From contig CAUDCB010000001.1 of assembly GCA_958447915.1 (NCBI GenBank), forward strand, positions 5,886-69,885: 64,000 nt of DNA, written 5' to 3'. Positions 35,887 through 45,700 of this stretch are shown piece by piece; within the stretch, counting starts at the first letter, position 1; each line of letters begins with the position of its first letter. The notes below the pieces were generated by a model. That model was not told where the DNA came from. It did no database searches and saw only the letters and a program-made list of their open reading frames with translations. The position numbers were made by a program, and so were the translations under genes. Source of the stretch: an uncultured Collinsella sp. (lineage in GTDB: Bacteria; Actinomycetota; Coriobacteriia; Coriobacteriales; Coriobacteriaceae).

Positions 35887-36411
35887 CTACTGCTGAGCCT
35901 GTTCCCCAGTGCCAATGTGTACATCGACGATAACTTGGCGGTAGCTGATGCCACAGGAGTCGAGGATGCGGCGGCTGATGCGTCCATCATCGGTGTCGGC
36001 GTACTTGTTGTCCAGGTAGACAACCTCGCCCACGCCCACCTGCGCCAGGATTTTGGCGCAGTCGTGGCACGGGAACAGCGTGACGTAGACCGTGGAACCC
36101 TCGAGGTCCTTGAGCGAGCCACGGTAGTTGAGCACGGCATTGGCCTCGGCATGCACCACGTAATTGTGCTTGTCCTGTAGCGGGTCGTCGCTCGTACCCC
36201 ACGGGAAAAAGTCGTCGTTGAGCGCCGAGGGCGTGCCGTTGTAACCCACCGAAAGGATGCGGTGGTTGGTGCTGGCGATGCACGCTCCCACCTGCGTGTT
36301 GGGGTCCTTGCTGCGGCGCTGCGCGGCGATGGCCACGCTCATAAAGAACTCGTCCCAGCTAATAACGTCGCGGCGCTTGCCCGACACGGTTTGATGAAGA
36401 TCGTCCGACAT
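35887..36411 (-). CDS. Deoxycytidylate (dCMP) deaminase
   Basis: Zinc-dependent deaminase that makes dUMP from dCMP. 174 residues with the zinc and catalytic motif VVHAEANAVL (His, Glu) and the cysteines of TLFPCHDCAKIL, and the substrate block GYNGTPSALNDDF. The ATG at 36411 is preceded by GGAGGTG; an upstream in-frame ATG at 36447 has no site. The gene is followed by a short gap and the NifU-like gene. The ComEB/dCMP deaminase group is the best match. Confidence 0.9.
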   Translation of the reverse strand: MSDDLHQTVSGKRRDVISWDEFFMSVAIAAQRRSKDPNTQVGACIASTNHRILSVGYNGTPSALNDDFFPWGTSDDPLQDKHNYVVHAEANAVLNYRGSLKDLEGSTVYVTLFPCHDCAKILAQVGVGEVVYLDNKYADTDDGRISRRILDSCGISYRQVIVDVHIGTGEQAQQ

Positions 36412-36493
36412 GGCAGACACCTCCGCAATCGCAATAGTTTGGCCCATTGTAGCAGGTGAAAGGTAGGGGCGCTTATCCCACCAGCCCCTCGCC

Positions 36494-37345
36494 CTACGCG
36501 CGGCGGGGCTTTTGGTTGATGCGGTAGAGCTCGGCGAGACCCCGCAACGTCAGCGCGTCGTCTACCGTCAGGCTATGGCCGACCAGCGCCGCAAGTGCCT
36601 CGGCATCGTCGCCGGTAATGACGATGGGCACATCGCCCTCCCCCGCGGCCTTGGTCGCGCGCATCTCGGCAAGCACCATGTCGAGCATTCCGTCGATGCG
36701 GGCTACCTCGCCCAAAACCACACCCGAGCGCATGGCCTCGCGCGTGTTGCGTCCGATGACGTGCGTTGGCGCCGAGGGCTCAACCTGGGGTAGGCGCGCT
36801 GCTGCCGCCGAAAGCGAACGGGCGCCGAGGGCCAGGCCTGGCGCGATAACGCCGCCCACAAAGGTACCGTGCGCGTCGATGACCTCGATATTGGTCGTCG
36901 TGCCCAGGTCAATCACGATGCACGGCGAGCCGTAGACGGCGCGGGCCGCCACGGCATCGGCGATGCGGTCGGGACCGATCTCGGCCGGGTCATCGTAGTG
37001 CACAGGCATGCCGGTCTTGAGACCCGGCCCCACGGTGAGCACGCGCCCCGTGCAGGTGCGGGAAAGCGCCGTCTTCCAAGGGCGCTCGAGCGCCGGGACT
37101 ACACAGCTCAGCACGGCCGCGGCGGGTGCAAGCACCCCGGGCACACCTGCATCGGCGGCGAGCGCGCCCATGACCTGTACAAGTCGCATGCGTGCCTCGT
37201 CGGCCGTAATGCTCGACGGCGTCGTGATCTCGCATGTCGCAAGCGGACATTCCTGCGCCGCGGCCGAATCCTCTGCAAACAGGCCAAAGCGAATGAACGT
37301 GTTGCCCACGTCGACCGTCAATATATATGCGCACCCATTAAGCAT
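36494..37345 (-). CDS. coaX: Type III pantothenate kinase
   Basis: First step of CoA synthesis; the type III enzymes are not inhibited by CoA and need a monovalent cation. 283 residues with the phosphate motif TVDVGNTFIRFGLF at residues 10-23, GPDRIADAVAA and VIDLGTTTNIEVID, the conserved blocks of CoaX. AAAGGAG precedes the ATG at 37345. It is upstream of dCMP deaminase by 82 nt. Confidence 0.93.
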   Translation of the reverse strand: MLNGCAYILTVDVGNTFIRFGLFAEDSAAAQECPLATCEITTPSSITADEARMRLVQVMGALAADAGVPGVLAPAAAVLSCVVPALERPWKTALSRTCTGRVLTVGPGLKTGMPVHYDDPAEIGPDRIADAVAARAVYGSPCIVIDLGTTTNIEVIDAHGTFVGGVIAPGLALGARSLSAAAARLPQVEPSAPTHVIGRNTREAMRSGVVLGEVARIDGMLDMVLAEMRATKAAGEGDVPIVITGDDAEALAALVGHSLTVDDALTLRGLAELYRINQKPRRA

Positions 37346-37382
37346 CGTCGGCGCTCCTTTCGTCTGCCCAGCAGTATATCCC

Positions 37383-37460
37383 GATGATTATTCTGGGACG
37401 GGGATTTAAAAATCATTGCGTACCTGATGATTTTTAAATCCCCGTCCCAGAATAATCATC
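37383..37460. repeat. Perfect 34-bp inverted repeat, 10-nt centre
   Basis: Left arm 37383-37416 (starting GATGATTATTCTGGGACGGG) and right arm 37427-37460 are exact reverse complements over 34 bp with a TGCGTACCTG centre. It lies between the divergent coaX and OPT genes. A following stretch (37471-37505, GGGATAGCTAAAAAAGCCCAGTCCC) resembles sequences at 35823-35862 and 13462-13490, so further short relatives exist in the window. Confidence 0.88.
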
Positions 37461-37634
37461 CTTCGGCTTCGCTTGGGATAGCTAAAAAAGCCCAGTCCCA
37501 AATTAACTGCCGTGCCGCTATACTGGTGCGCGGTCGTTTGCGAGCTCACGCGGCGGCCCTTGGTAACCCGACTTCCCGCGCCGTATCCGTAACGGCGCTC
37601 CCGGGGGAAGCGGATATACGCAAAGGAGTTTTAT

Positions 37635-39338
37635 ATGAGCAATCCCTCGAACCGCGCTTCGATGCGCGGGCAACTCACGCTGCGCGGCGTCGTCATCGGC
37701 GTCCTTGGCTGCGTGATCATCACGGCAAGCTCGGCCTACACGGCCCTCAAGATGGGTGCACTCCCCTGGCCGATTATTTTCGCTGCCGTCATCTCGCTGT
37801 TCTTCCTGAAGCTCATGGGCAACGCCAGCCTCAACGAGGCCAACGTCACCCACACCATCATGTCCGCGGGCGCCATGGTCGCCGGCGGCCTGGCGTTTAC
37901 CATCCCGGGCGCCTGGATGCTGGGCTATGCCGACCAGATCAGCTGGCTCGACATGTTTATCGTGGCACTCGCCGGCACCATCTTGGGCCTGCTGGCAACG
38001 GCGCTCATCCACCGCCACTTTATCGTGGACGCCGCGCTGGAGTTTCCCACCGGCAATGCCGCAGCTCAGACACTGCGCGCCACCGAGGCCGGCGGCAAGA
38101 CCGGCAAGCAGCTCTTTGGCTCCATGGCCATCGCAGGCATCTACAGCGTGCTTCGCGACGCTCTGGGCGTGGTGCCCAGCATGCTGTGCACGCTCAATAT
38201 CCCCGGCGTGACCTTTGCCATCTATAACTCGCCCATGCTGCTCTCCATCGGCTTTTTGGTTGGCTTCGCCCCGGTTGCCTTCTGGTTTGCCGGCGCGCTG
38301 CTAGGTAACTTTGGCATCATCGTGGGCGGCACCGCTGCCGGTCTATTCGGCGTTGTGACTGCGCAGGGCATCGTCAAATCGCTCGGCATGGGCCTCATGA
38401 TGGGCTTTGGCGTCGCCGTCGTCCTCAAGGACATCCTGCCGCAGGTCGCCGGCATCGCCCGCGGCCTCGCCGCCGACAGCTCCAGCGACACCGACGAGCA
38501 GTCGCTCATCTCGGGCTCGCTTAAGCTCGACGCCGGCATCATCGGCCTGGGTACTGCCGCCATCGCCGTGATCGTCGCCATCGCGCTCGACCTTGGCCCC
38601 GTCCCGGCCGTCATCGTCACGCTGTTCACCTTTGTCACCACCATCATGAGCGCGCAGAGCTGCGGCCAGACGGGCATCGACCCCATGGAGATCTTCGGCC
38701 TCATCGTCATGCTCATCGTGGCTGCCTTCGCACAGATCGCCCAGGTCAAGCTGTTCTTTATCGCCGGCATCGTGGCCGTGGCATGCGGCCTTGCGGGCGA
38801 CGTCATGAACGACTTTAAGGCCGGCGCCGTGCTGGGTACCAACCCGCGTGCGCAGTGGATCGGCCAGGCCATCGGCGGCATCGTGGGCGCCCTGGTCGCC
38901 GCTGCCGTCATGGTCGCGCTCGTCACCGCCTATGGTCCGGATGCTTTCGGCCCCGACAAGAGCTTTGTGGCCGCGCAGGCAAGCGTCGTCGCCACCATGG
39001 TCTCGGGCATCCCGAGCGTGCCGTGGTTCGCAGGCGGCTTTATCGCCGGCATCGTCATGTACTGGCTCGGCATTCCGGCCATGATGATCGGCCTAGGCGT
39101 GTACCTACCGTTCTACATGTCGCTCACGGCCTTCTTGGGCTCCTGCGTCAAGCTCGCCTACGACAAGTGGGCCGCACGCCGCGACGCCGCTGCCGGTCTA
39201 TCGGACGAGGAGAAGGCCTCCAAGGATGCCGCCTTCCAGGAGCAGGGCCTGGTCGTCGCCAGCGGCCTGCTCGGCGGCGAGTCCATCGTCGGCGTTATCC
39301 TGGCGTTTGTCTCTGTTGGCCTGAGCCTGCTAGGGTAG
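37635..39338 (+). CDS. OPT family oligopeptide transporter
   Basis: 567 residues, about 14 or 15 hydrophobic helices. The N-terminal part, ITASSAYTALKMGALPWPI, and the NEANVTHTIMSAGAMVAGG segment match the OPT family of bacterial peptide or metal-chelate importers, driven by protons. Near residue 275 there is a polar loop rich in Ser and Asp. AAAGGAG precedes the ATG by 7 nt. A strong terminator follows. Substrate unknown. Confidence 0.9.
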   Translation: MSNPSNRASMRGQLTLRGVVIGVLGCVIITASSAYTALKMGALPWPIIFAAVISLFFLKLMGNASLNEANVTHTIMSAGAMVAGGLAFTIPGAWMLGYADQISWLDMFIVALAGTILGLLATALIHRHFIVDAALEFPTGNAAAQTLRATEAGGKTGKQLFGSMAIAGIYSVLRDALGVVPSMLCTLNIPGVTFAIYNSPMLLSIGFLVGFAPVAFWFAGALLGNFGIIVGGTAAGLFGVVTAQGIVKSLGMGLMMGFGVAVVLKDILPQVAGIARGLAADSSSDTDEQSLISGSLKLDAGIIGLGTAAIAVIVAIALDLGPVPAVIVTLFTFVTTIMSAQSCGQTGIDPMEIFGLIVMLIVAAFAQIAQVKLFFIAGIVAVACGLAGDVMNDFKAGAVLGTNPRAQWIGQAIGGIVGALVAAAVMVALVTAYGPDAFGPDKSFVAAQASVVATMVSGIPSVPWFAGGFIAGIVMYWLGIPAMMIGLGVYLPFYMSLTAFLGSCVKLAYDKWAARRDAAAGLSDEEKASKDAAFQEQGLVVASGLLGGESIVGVILAFVSVGLSLLG

Positions 39339-39362
39339 GCTGAACAACAACGCACCAGCGCA

Positions 39363-39401
39363 GAGCGCGGGGTCGGAATCAAACCGGCCCCGCGCTTTTT
39401 T
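39363..39401 (+). terminator. Terminator after the OPT gene
   Basis: AGCGCGGGGTCGG (39363-39375) and CCGGCCCCGCGCT (39384-39396) form a 13-bp stem with one G-U-type mismatch, followed by TTTTTT. Confidence 0.93.
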
Positions 39402-39553
39402 GTCTATTTGACTCTTATGATCCTCACGGCGTTTTAGCCATGTCGATTGTCCTGACTTCCAGGTCAACAAACCTTGTCCGACACCTCGCCTAACGCGGTG
39501 TAGAGTAAAGACGACAGACGCAAGAAGCGGCTCAGAAGCTAAACGAGGTAAGC

Positions 39554-40693
39554 ATGGAACTCGACAAACAACAGATCAAGCGGCTGCGCGAGCGTCATCA
39601 TCGTCGTCACGGTATACGCCCTGCACACAGCGAGGCCATGGAGAATGCCACCCGTTTCCTTAAGCAGGCGTTCAACATACGCGAGGGACGCGCGCCCTAT
39701 CACGTGATTCGCAAGCGCTTTGTAAACGGGGCGCGCCTGACTGGCTCACACTTATGCATCCTGATCATTGCCATGTTGATCGCGAGCATCGGCCTCGATA
39801 TCGACTCGGATATCGCCATTGTAGGTGCCATGCTCATCTGCCCGCTCATGGGCTCGGTCCTTGCCATGGCATACGGCATTGCCACGCTCGACCGCGAGAT
39901 TGCCGTCGAGGCAATTGCCGGCCTCGCGCTGCAGATGGTCTTTTGTCTAATCACGTCCACGCTGTACTTTAAGCTCTCGCCCCTTGGCACCACCACGGCC
40001 GCCATCATCGACAACTCGACACCGACTGTGTGGGACCTTGCCGTCGCGCTCGCGGGCGGCTTTGCGGGCGGACTGGGCAACTCGCGCGACCAGGAACCCG
40101 CCACGCTCATCGCCGGCGTGGCCGTGGCGACCGCGCTCATGCCGCCCCTGTGCGCGGCGGGCTATGGCATCGCCATCGCAAGCGGGTCGCTGTTTCTTTC
40201 AGCCCTCTACGAGTTTGGCGTCAACGTGGTCTTTATCGCACTGGCTGCCGAAGCCGTGCTGCTTCTTTTGCGCGTGCCGCTCAAGCGCGACCTCAACGGC
40301 GACGGCATTGTGACCGCCGAGGAAAACGCCGAGGTCGATGAGCTGTCACACAAGGTGCGCCGCCGCATCATCGTGGGCACGGTGATCTTTGCCATCCCCT
40401 GCATCGTTATGACGGCGGGGTCTATTGGCGCGGCGCAGGCCGGCGTGCAGGACGGTTACGGCGTCACCGAAACCACGCGCGAGCTTGCCGCGGTGCTGCC
40501 GGGCTTTAAGGATTACACCGTTGCCGTCGAGACCTCGGCCACCGAAGACGAGGAGGAGGGCCTTGTCGAGCGCGAGGTTGTCGCCCATGTGACGACAAGC
40601 GAGGCGCTTGGGGCACACGACCGCCGTGTAGCCCGCAAGCTCATCGACCTCAATGTGCCCGAGCTCGATCGCGTGGAGTTTGATGTGCAGTAA
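39554..40693 (+). CDS. DUF389 family membrane protein
   Basis: 379 residues. A basic N-terminus (RERHHRRHG) leads into six to eight helices with the family's GAMLICPLMGSVLAMAYGI block, and a soluble C-terminal domain after about residue 290. Function unknown; DUF389 members are found in many Actinobacteria and cyanobacteria. A good ribosome site (GAGGTAAGC) precedes the ATG. A terminator lies 75 nt downstream. Confidence 0.88.
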   Translation: MELDKQQIKRLRERHHRRHGIRPAHSEAMENATRFLKQAFNIREGRAPYHVIRKRFVNGARLTGSHLCILIIAMLIASIGLDIDSDIAIVGAMLICPLMGSVLAMAYGIATLDREIAVEAIAGLALQMVFCLITSTLYFKLSPLGTTTAAIIDNSTPTVWDLAVALAGGFAGGLGNSRDQEPATLIAGVAVATALMPPLCAAGYGIAIASGSLFLSALYEFGVNVVFIALAAEAVLLLLRVPLKRDLNGDGIVTAEENAEVDELSHKVRRRIIVGTVIFAIPCIVMTAGSIGAAQAGVQDGYGVTETTRELAAVLPGFKDYTVAVETSATEDEEEGLVEREVVAHVTTSEALGAHDRRVARKLIDLNVPELDRVEFDVQ

Positions 40694-40767
40694 TACGCGA
40701 CGTGGGACGGATGCGCGCAGCCGCGAGTCACGACATGGCGCAGACGTGACGCGGGCCACGAGCAAAT

Positions 40768-40798
40768 AGCGGGGCGCGGTCCATGGCCGCGCCCCGCT
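40768..40798 (+). terminator. Terminator after the DUF389 gene
   Basis: Perfect 12-bp stem AGCGGGGCGCGG/CCGCGCCCCGCT with a 7-nt loop; followed by CGCTGATTT. It lies between convergent genes and may act in both directions. Confidence 0.8.
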
Positions 40799-40818
40799 CG
40801 CTGATTTATTGCCGTGAA

Positions 40819-41268
40819 TCAGCTGTCCGTATCGACATCGCCAGACTCCACTGTAAACGCCGGACCGGTACTCACCAGATAAAAACGGGTCACCCTGGTA
40901 TCTCTAAATAGGTAGAGCAAGCCCTGATCGCGTCGGCGCGAAATATACGCCACGTGGACCGTACTGAATTCTTCGCCGTTTTCCTTCTTTAATATCAGGA
41001 TGTTGGGGTCATCCGTACGCTTAAACTGCCCGTCTGTGCAGATTCCGTCTTGGTCGACCAGCTGCCATCGACAGTTGTCCTCCTCAAGAAAAGCCAGGGT
41101 TTCCCGACTTGTTTCGTCATCCCGATAGTAACCGTCAATGGCAAAGCCTTCGGAAGCACATTCCTGCATATAGGATGTTTCTCGACTTATAGCGAACTGC
41201 CCTATAGCGCCCAGGAGCACAGCCAGGCAAACCACTGCAAGGGTTATCGAGATAGTACCGCGGCCCAT
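40819..41268 (-). CDS. Hypothetical single-pass membrane protein
   Basis: 149 residues, not recognised. Residues 6-26 form one hydrophobic helix, leaving about 120 residues outside; this part has Cys37, Cys66 and Cys77 and a pattern of short beta-like segments (YRDDETSRETLAFLEE, NILILKKENGEEF, RVTRFYLVSTG). It could be a signal anchor. Base composition and codon use are more AT-rich than the flanking genes, and the 270 bp upstream (41269-41538) are AT-rich and empty. This suggests transfer or a relaxed region. Confidence 0.55.
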   Translation of the reverse strand: MGRGTISITLAVVCLAVLLGAIGQFAISRETSYMQECASEGFAIDGYYRDDETSRETLAFLEEDNCRWQLVDQDGICTDGQFKRTDDPNILILKKENGEEFSTVHVAYISRRRDQGLLYLFRDTRVTRFYLVSTGPAFTVESGDVDTDS

Positions 41269-41538
41269 ATTAACCAGCCCGATACTTGTTTAACGGAGCA
41301 CGAAACATACTTGGTACCTCCGATATCATGGCGAATGTCACCTACGGCCTGTCGGCAATCATATGTTTCCAACATCAAACCATATGGCAACCACTCGCGA
41401 GAGGAGTATCGGCGAACGGTGCATTTTTGCGTTCTATTGGGCAAACGTCAACGCGCGCTACAGCTCTTGCTCGACCTATTCAGATCTTGTCGCATACTAC
41501 CGTAGATCCTCAACGCTTCCGCCCCCAAGAGATCATTT

Positions 41539-42498
41539 TTAATACGTAAAGAAGCCCTCGCCCGAGCTTTCGCCCAGCTTACCTTCGTCGAGCATTTTCT
41601 TGAGGACGGAGGCCATGGCCTTAAAGTTGTAGGGCATCATCATCTTTTTGAGCAGCGGGCTCACCAAGCCCGGGACCTTTTGGTACTGCATGACGATGTT
41701 GTACGCCGTCTGGATGCCCACGGTGTCGAACACGCGGAACGGCCCCTTGGGAGCGCCGGTGCCGCGCGTCCACGCGAGGTCGATGCTCTTGGGGTCACTC
41801 ACGCCCGAGACATACAGGTCAAGGCCCGAAAGCAGCCACGGCACCAGCATGGAATTGAGCAGGTAGCCGTTCTTTTCCTTGTTGACGGGCAGGGCAAGCA
41901 TACGGATATCGTTGGCAAAGTCGACGAGCTCGTCGAAGTAGCGCTTGTCGGTTTGGTCCTGTGCCATGACCTCGGTCATGTTGTTCTTCCAGATGGAGTT
42001 GGCAAAGTGCAGCGACAAGTACTTCTCGGGACGGCCGGTGTACTTGGCAAAGGTGCTCGGCAGCAGCGTGGAGGAGTTGGTCACGACGACGGTCTTTTGC
42101 GGGAGTACCGGGGCGAGCTTCTTGTAGAAGTCAATCTTTGCCTGGGCGTCCTCGGCCATAGATTCGATGACCAGGTCAGCGTCGGCCACGGCCTTGGCAA
42201 GATCGAGCTCCAGCTTGAGTGTGGAGTAGGCACGCTCGACGGCGGCGAGCGCCGCTTCCTTGTCGAAGGGCTGGGTGCCATCGGCGATACCGGCGCACCA
42301 CTCGCCCGTACCGTCCGCCATGCCCTCGATTGCCGCGATGTACTCCTTGCGCACGTGATCGATCTTGGGCTGGGTGCGGCCGATGCTGCCCTCGCTGCGC
42401 AGCCATATCGTTACATCAAAGCCGCAGTAGGCAGCCTGAAAGGCAATCTGGCTTCCCAACACGCCGCCGCCGGCAACACAAACGGTCTTGTAGCTCAT
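41539..42498 (-). CDS. 3-hydroxyacyl-CoA dehydrogenase family protein
   Basis: 319 residues. NAD-binding GGGVLGSQIAFQAAYCGFDV at the N-terminus, the catalytic-histidine region SLHFANSIWKNN in the middle (most relatives have HFFNP there), and the C-terminal domain KMLDEGKLGESSGEGFFTY. It oxidises or reduces 3-hydroxyacyl-CoA. It lies downstream of the dehydratase/activase gene, separated by a terminator, and could act with it in fatty-acid or amino-acid-derived CoA metabolism. No other beta-oxidation genes are near. Confidence 0.88.
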   Translation of the reverse strand: MSYKTVCVAGGGVLGSQIAFQAAYCGFDVTIWLRSEGSIGRTQPKIDHVRKEYIAAIEGMADGTGEWCAGIADGTQPFDKEAALAAVERAYSTLKLELDLAKAVADADLVIESMAEDAQAKIDFYKKLAPVLPQKTVVVTNSSTLLPSTFAKYTGRPEKYLSLHFANSIWKNNMTEVMAQDQTDKRYFDELVDFANDIRMLALPVNKEKNGYLLNSMLVPWLLSGLDLYVSGVSDPKSIDLAWTRGTGAPKGPFRVFDTVGIQTAYNIVMQYQKVPGLVSPLLKKMMMPYNFKAMASVLKKMLDEGKLGESSGEGFFTY

Positions 42499-42648
42499 GG
42501 AACGGTCCTCTCTTACGTAATTCCATAGATGTGTATTTATTCAACCGTAAGGATGACGCGCGTTGGGGGTGGGTTCTATAAACGGGCGGTATTTCGCGGC
42601 AAACGGCTACATATGTTCATTATCTCAGGGTTCCATGTCCAGAAAAAT

Positions 42649-42677
42649 CGGGTGGTAGCCGGTATGGCTACCACCCG
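42649..42677 (-). terminator. Terminator after the dehydratase/activase gene
   Basis: Perfect 12-bp stem CGGGTGGTAGCC/GGCTACCACCCG with a 5-nt loop; on the minus strand followed by ATTTTTCTGG. 31 nt past the stop at 42709. Confidence 0.93.
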
Positions 42678-42708
42678 TTTGTCTCATATCTAGCCCAAAG
42701 CAGGCCAG

Positions 42709-45700
42709 TTATTTCTTAATGCCGCGTCCCAGGCGCTCGGCGACCGACGCCACGGCCTCCTCGCTGGCCGGCCCGCAGCTCACGCAGCCGTCATGGGCAC
42801 GCATCTGACCGGTGACCTCGTCCATCGCGAGCGGCGCCACCTTCTCGAGCTTAAAGCCCTTGCCGGCGCGCATGTTCTCCTTGGCCACGCTAATCATGAG
42901 CTTGATGCGGTTGAGCTGGTTGACCTCGGACGCACCGGGGTCGTAGTCCACCGCGACGATGTTGCTCTCGGGATGCTGGCGGCGCAGCTCCTTGATCACG
43001 GCCTTGCCCACCACGTGGTTAGGCAGGCACGCGAAGGGCTGCGTGCAGATGATGTTGGGCGCACCGTGATCGATCAGGTCGAGCATCTCGGCCGTGAGCA
43101 GCCAGCCCTCGCCCATGTTGTTGCACACCGAAAGCACCGTACGGGCCTTGTCGGCCATGGTACCGATGCGCTCGGGCGCCTCAAAGCGTCGGGACTTTTC
43201 GAGCATCTCCTCCACCGGCGTACGCATCCAGTCCACGAGCTTGATGAGCGCCTGCATACCAGCGCGCGTGGTAGCAGAGCTTCCCAGCTCGTCCTTCTGC
43301 AGCTCGGCATTACTCATGGAGTACAGGAAGAAGTCGAGCAGGCCCGGCACCACGGCCTCGCAGCCCTCGCGCTCGATGACATCTACCACGTGGTTGTTGG
43401 CTGTGGGGTGGAACTTGACCAAGATCTCGCCGACCACGCCCACGCGCGGCTTGGTGCCCTCGCCCACGAGCGGCATGGTGTCGAACGCGCGGATGGCCTC
43501 GCGGCACAGCTTGGTGTAGTTGTGGCGGTTGAACTTGGGCGCCAGCTTGCGAGCGCGCGCCATGTACTCTTCATAGAGCGTGTTGGCGGCACCAGGCGTG
43601 GCCTCGTACGGGCGGCAGCGGTAGAGCATCTGCATCATCACGTCGCCAAAGAGCACCGCGTAGACTGCCTGCTTAAGCAGCGCCGGCGTCAGCTTAAAGC
43701 CGGGGTTGTCCTCGCCCAGCGCCACGGCCGAAAGCGAGATCACGGGGATCTCGGGGTGGCCGCTCTCGCGCAGGGCCTTGCGGATGAGCGCGATGTAGTT
43801 GGTGGCACGGCAGCCGCCGCCGGTCTGGCTGATGACCACGGCGGTCTTGGACAGGTCGTACCGACCGCTCTCGATGGCCTCCATAATCTGGCCCGTCACC
43901 AGAATCGACGGGTAGCAAATGTCATTGTTCACATAGCGCAGGCCAGCCTCGACGGCATCGTGGTCGGTCGAGGGCAGCAGCTTCAAGTTGTAGCCGGCAC
44001 CGCGGAACACCTCTTTGACCAGGTCGAAGTGGATCGGCGCCATCTGCGGGCACAGGATGGTGTAGCCCTCGTCGCGCATCTGCTCGGTAAAGGGCACCTT
44101 GGGCCACGCGGTCGAAGCACTCTCGCGCTGCGCCTCAAACGTGTACTTGCGGCTCGCGAACGCGGGGGCATCCGTGGAGGGAGCCACCGGCGCAGCATCG
44201 CCCTGCTCGTAGGCCTCGCCCGCGGCCGTGGCCTCGGCCAGGCGCTCGGCCTCCTGGTCCTTGAGCGCAGCCATGAGCGAGCGGATGCGGATGCGCGCGG
44301 CGCCCAGGTTGGACACTTCGTCGATCTTGAGCACGGTGTAGATCTTGCCGCTGGCCTCCAGGATCTCCTGCACCTGGTCGGTAGTCAGGGCATCGAGACC
44401 GCAGCCGAAAGAGTTGAGCTGAATCAGGTCCAGGTCGTTGCGCATCGTCACAAAACGGGCGACGGCGTACAGGCGGCTGTGGTACATCCACTGGTCGACG
44501 ACGCGAATCGGACGCTCGGGCTTCACCAGATGCGCGAGCGAATCCTCGGTAAAGACCGCAAAGCCAAAGCTCGAGATAAGCTCGGGCAGGGCATGGTTGA
44601 TCTCGGGGTCGTTATGGTAGGGACGGCCGGCGAGTACGATGCCGTGGCCGCCGTGGTCCTCGACCCACTTAAGGGCCTCCTCGCCCATGGTCTGGATATC
44701 CTCGTGGAAGCGCGCATCGGCCTCAAAAGCAGCGTTGACAGCGGCATCGACCTCGGAGCGCGTGATTTTAGGACCGCGCACGCGGCCGCGACCAGCCTCG
44801 GCGTCGGCCACGCGGTCAACAGCGAGCACCTGATACAGGCGGCGCTTGAGCTCGGTCTTGTCGTGATAGGGCACAAACGGGTACAGGAACTCGATGTTCT
44901 GTTCGCGGATCTCGTCAATATTGAGCGCCAACGCCGTGGGGTAGCTCATGACGATGGGGCAGTTATAGCAGTTGCCGGCGGTCGGATCCTCCTTGCGCTC
45001 CCAGCGCACGCACGGCATCCAGATGAAGTCGACATCGCGGTCGATAAGGTTCATCACATGGCCGTGGCTCATCTTTGCCGGGTAGCACACGCTCTCGGAC
45101 GGCATGGACTCGATGCCCGCCTGGTAGGTCTTTTTGCTCGACTGGTCGGACAGCTGCACGCTAAAGCCCAGGCGCGTAAAGAATGCATGCCAGAAGGGGT
45201 AGTTCTCGTACATGTTGAGCGCGCGCGGGATGCCGACGGTGCCGCGCGGGGCCTCGTCGGGGCTCAGCACCTCGCGGTTAAACAGCAGCTCGTTTTTCTT
45301 TTTGAAGAGGTTGGGGGCCTCGGTCTTTTGCTTTTTGTGGCCGGCGCCCTTCTCGCAGCGGTTGCCGGTAATGAAGCGCCTGCCGCCGCCAAAGTCGTTG
45401 ACGGTAAGCTGGCAGTTGTTAGAGCAACGGCCGCAGCGGACATGCTTTTGCGTCACGGTGAGGTGTGCGATGTCCTCGGCCGAGAGGATGGTCGAGGTGC
45501 CGTCGGCACCGGCGCGATCGCGGGCGAGCAGGGCCGCACCGTAGGCGCCCATGCAGCCGGCGATGTCGGGACGCACGGCGTGCACGCCGGTGAGCTGCTC
45601 GAACGCACGCAGCGTGGCATCGGACATAAAGGTGCCGCCCTGAACGATCACCTGGCTGCCGATCTCCTTGGGGTCGCGCAGCTTAATGACCTTGAACAGG

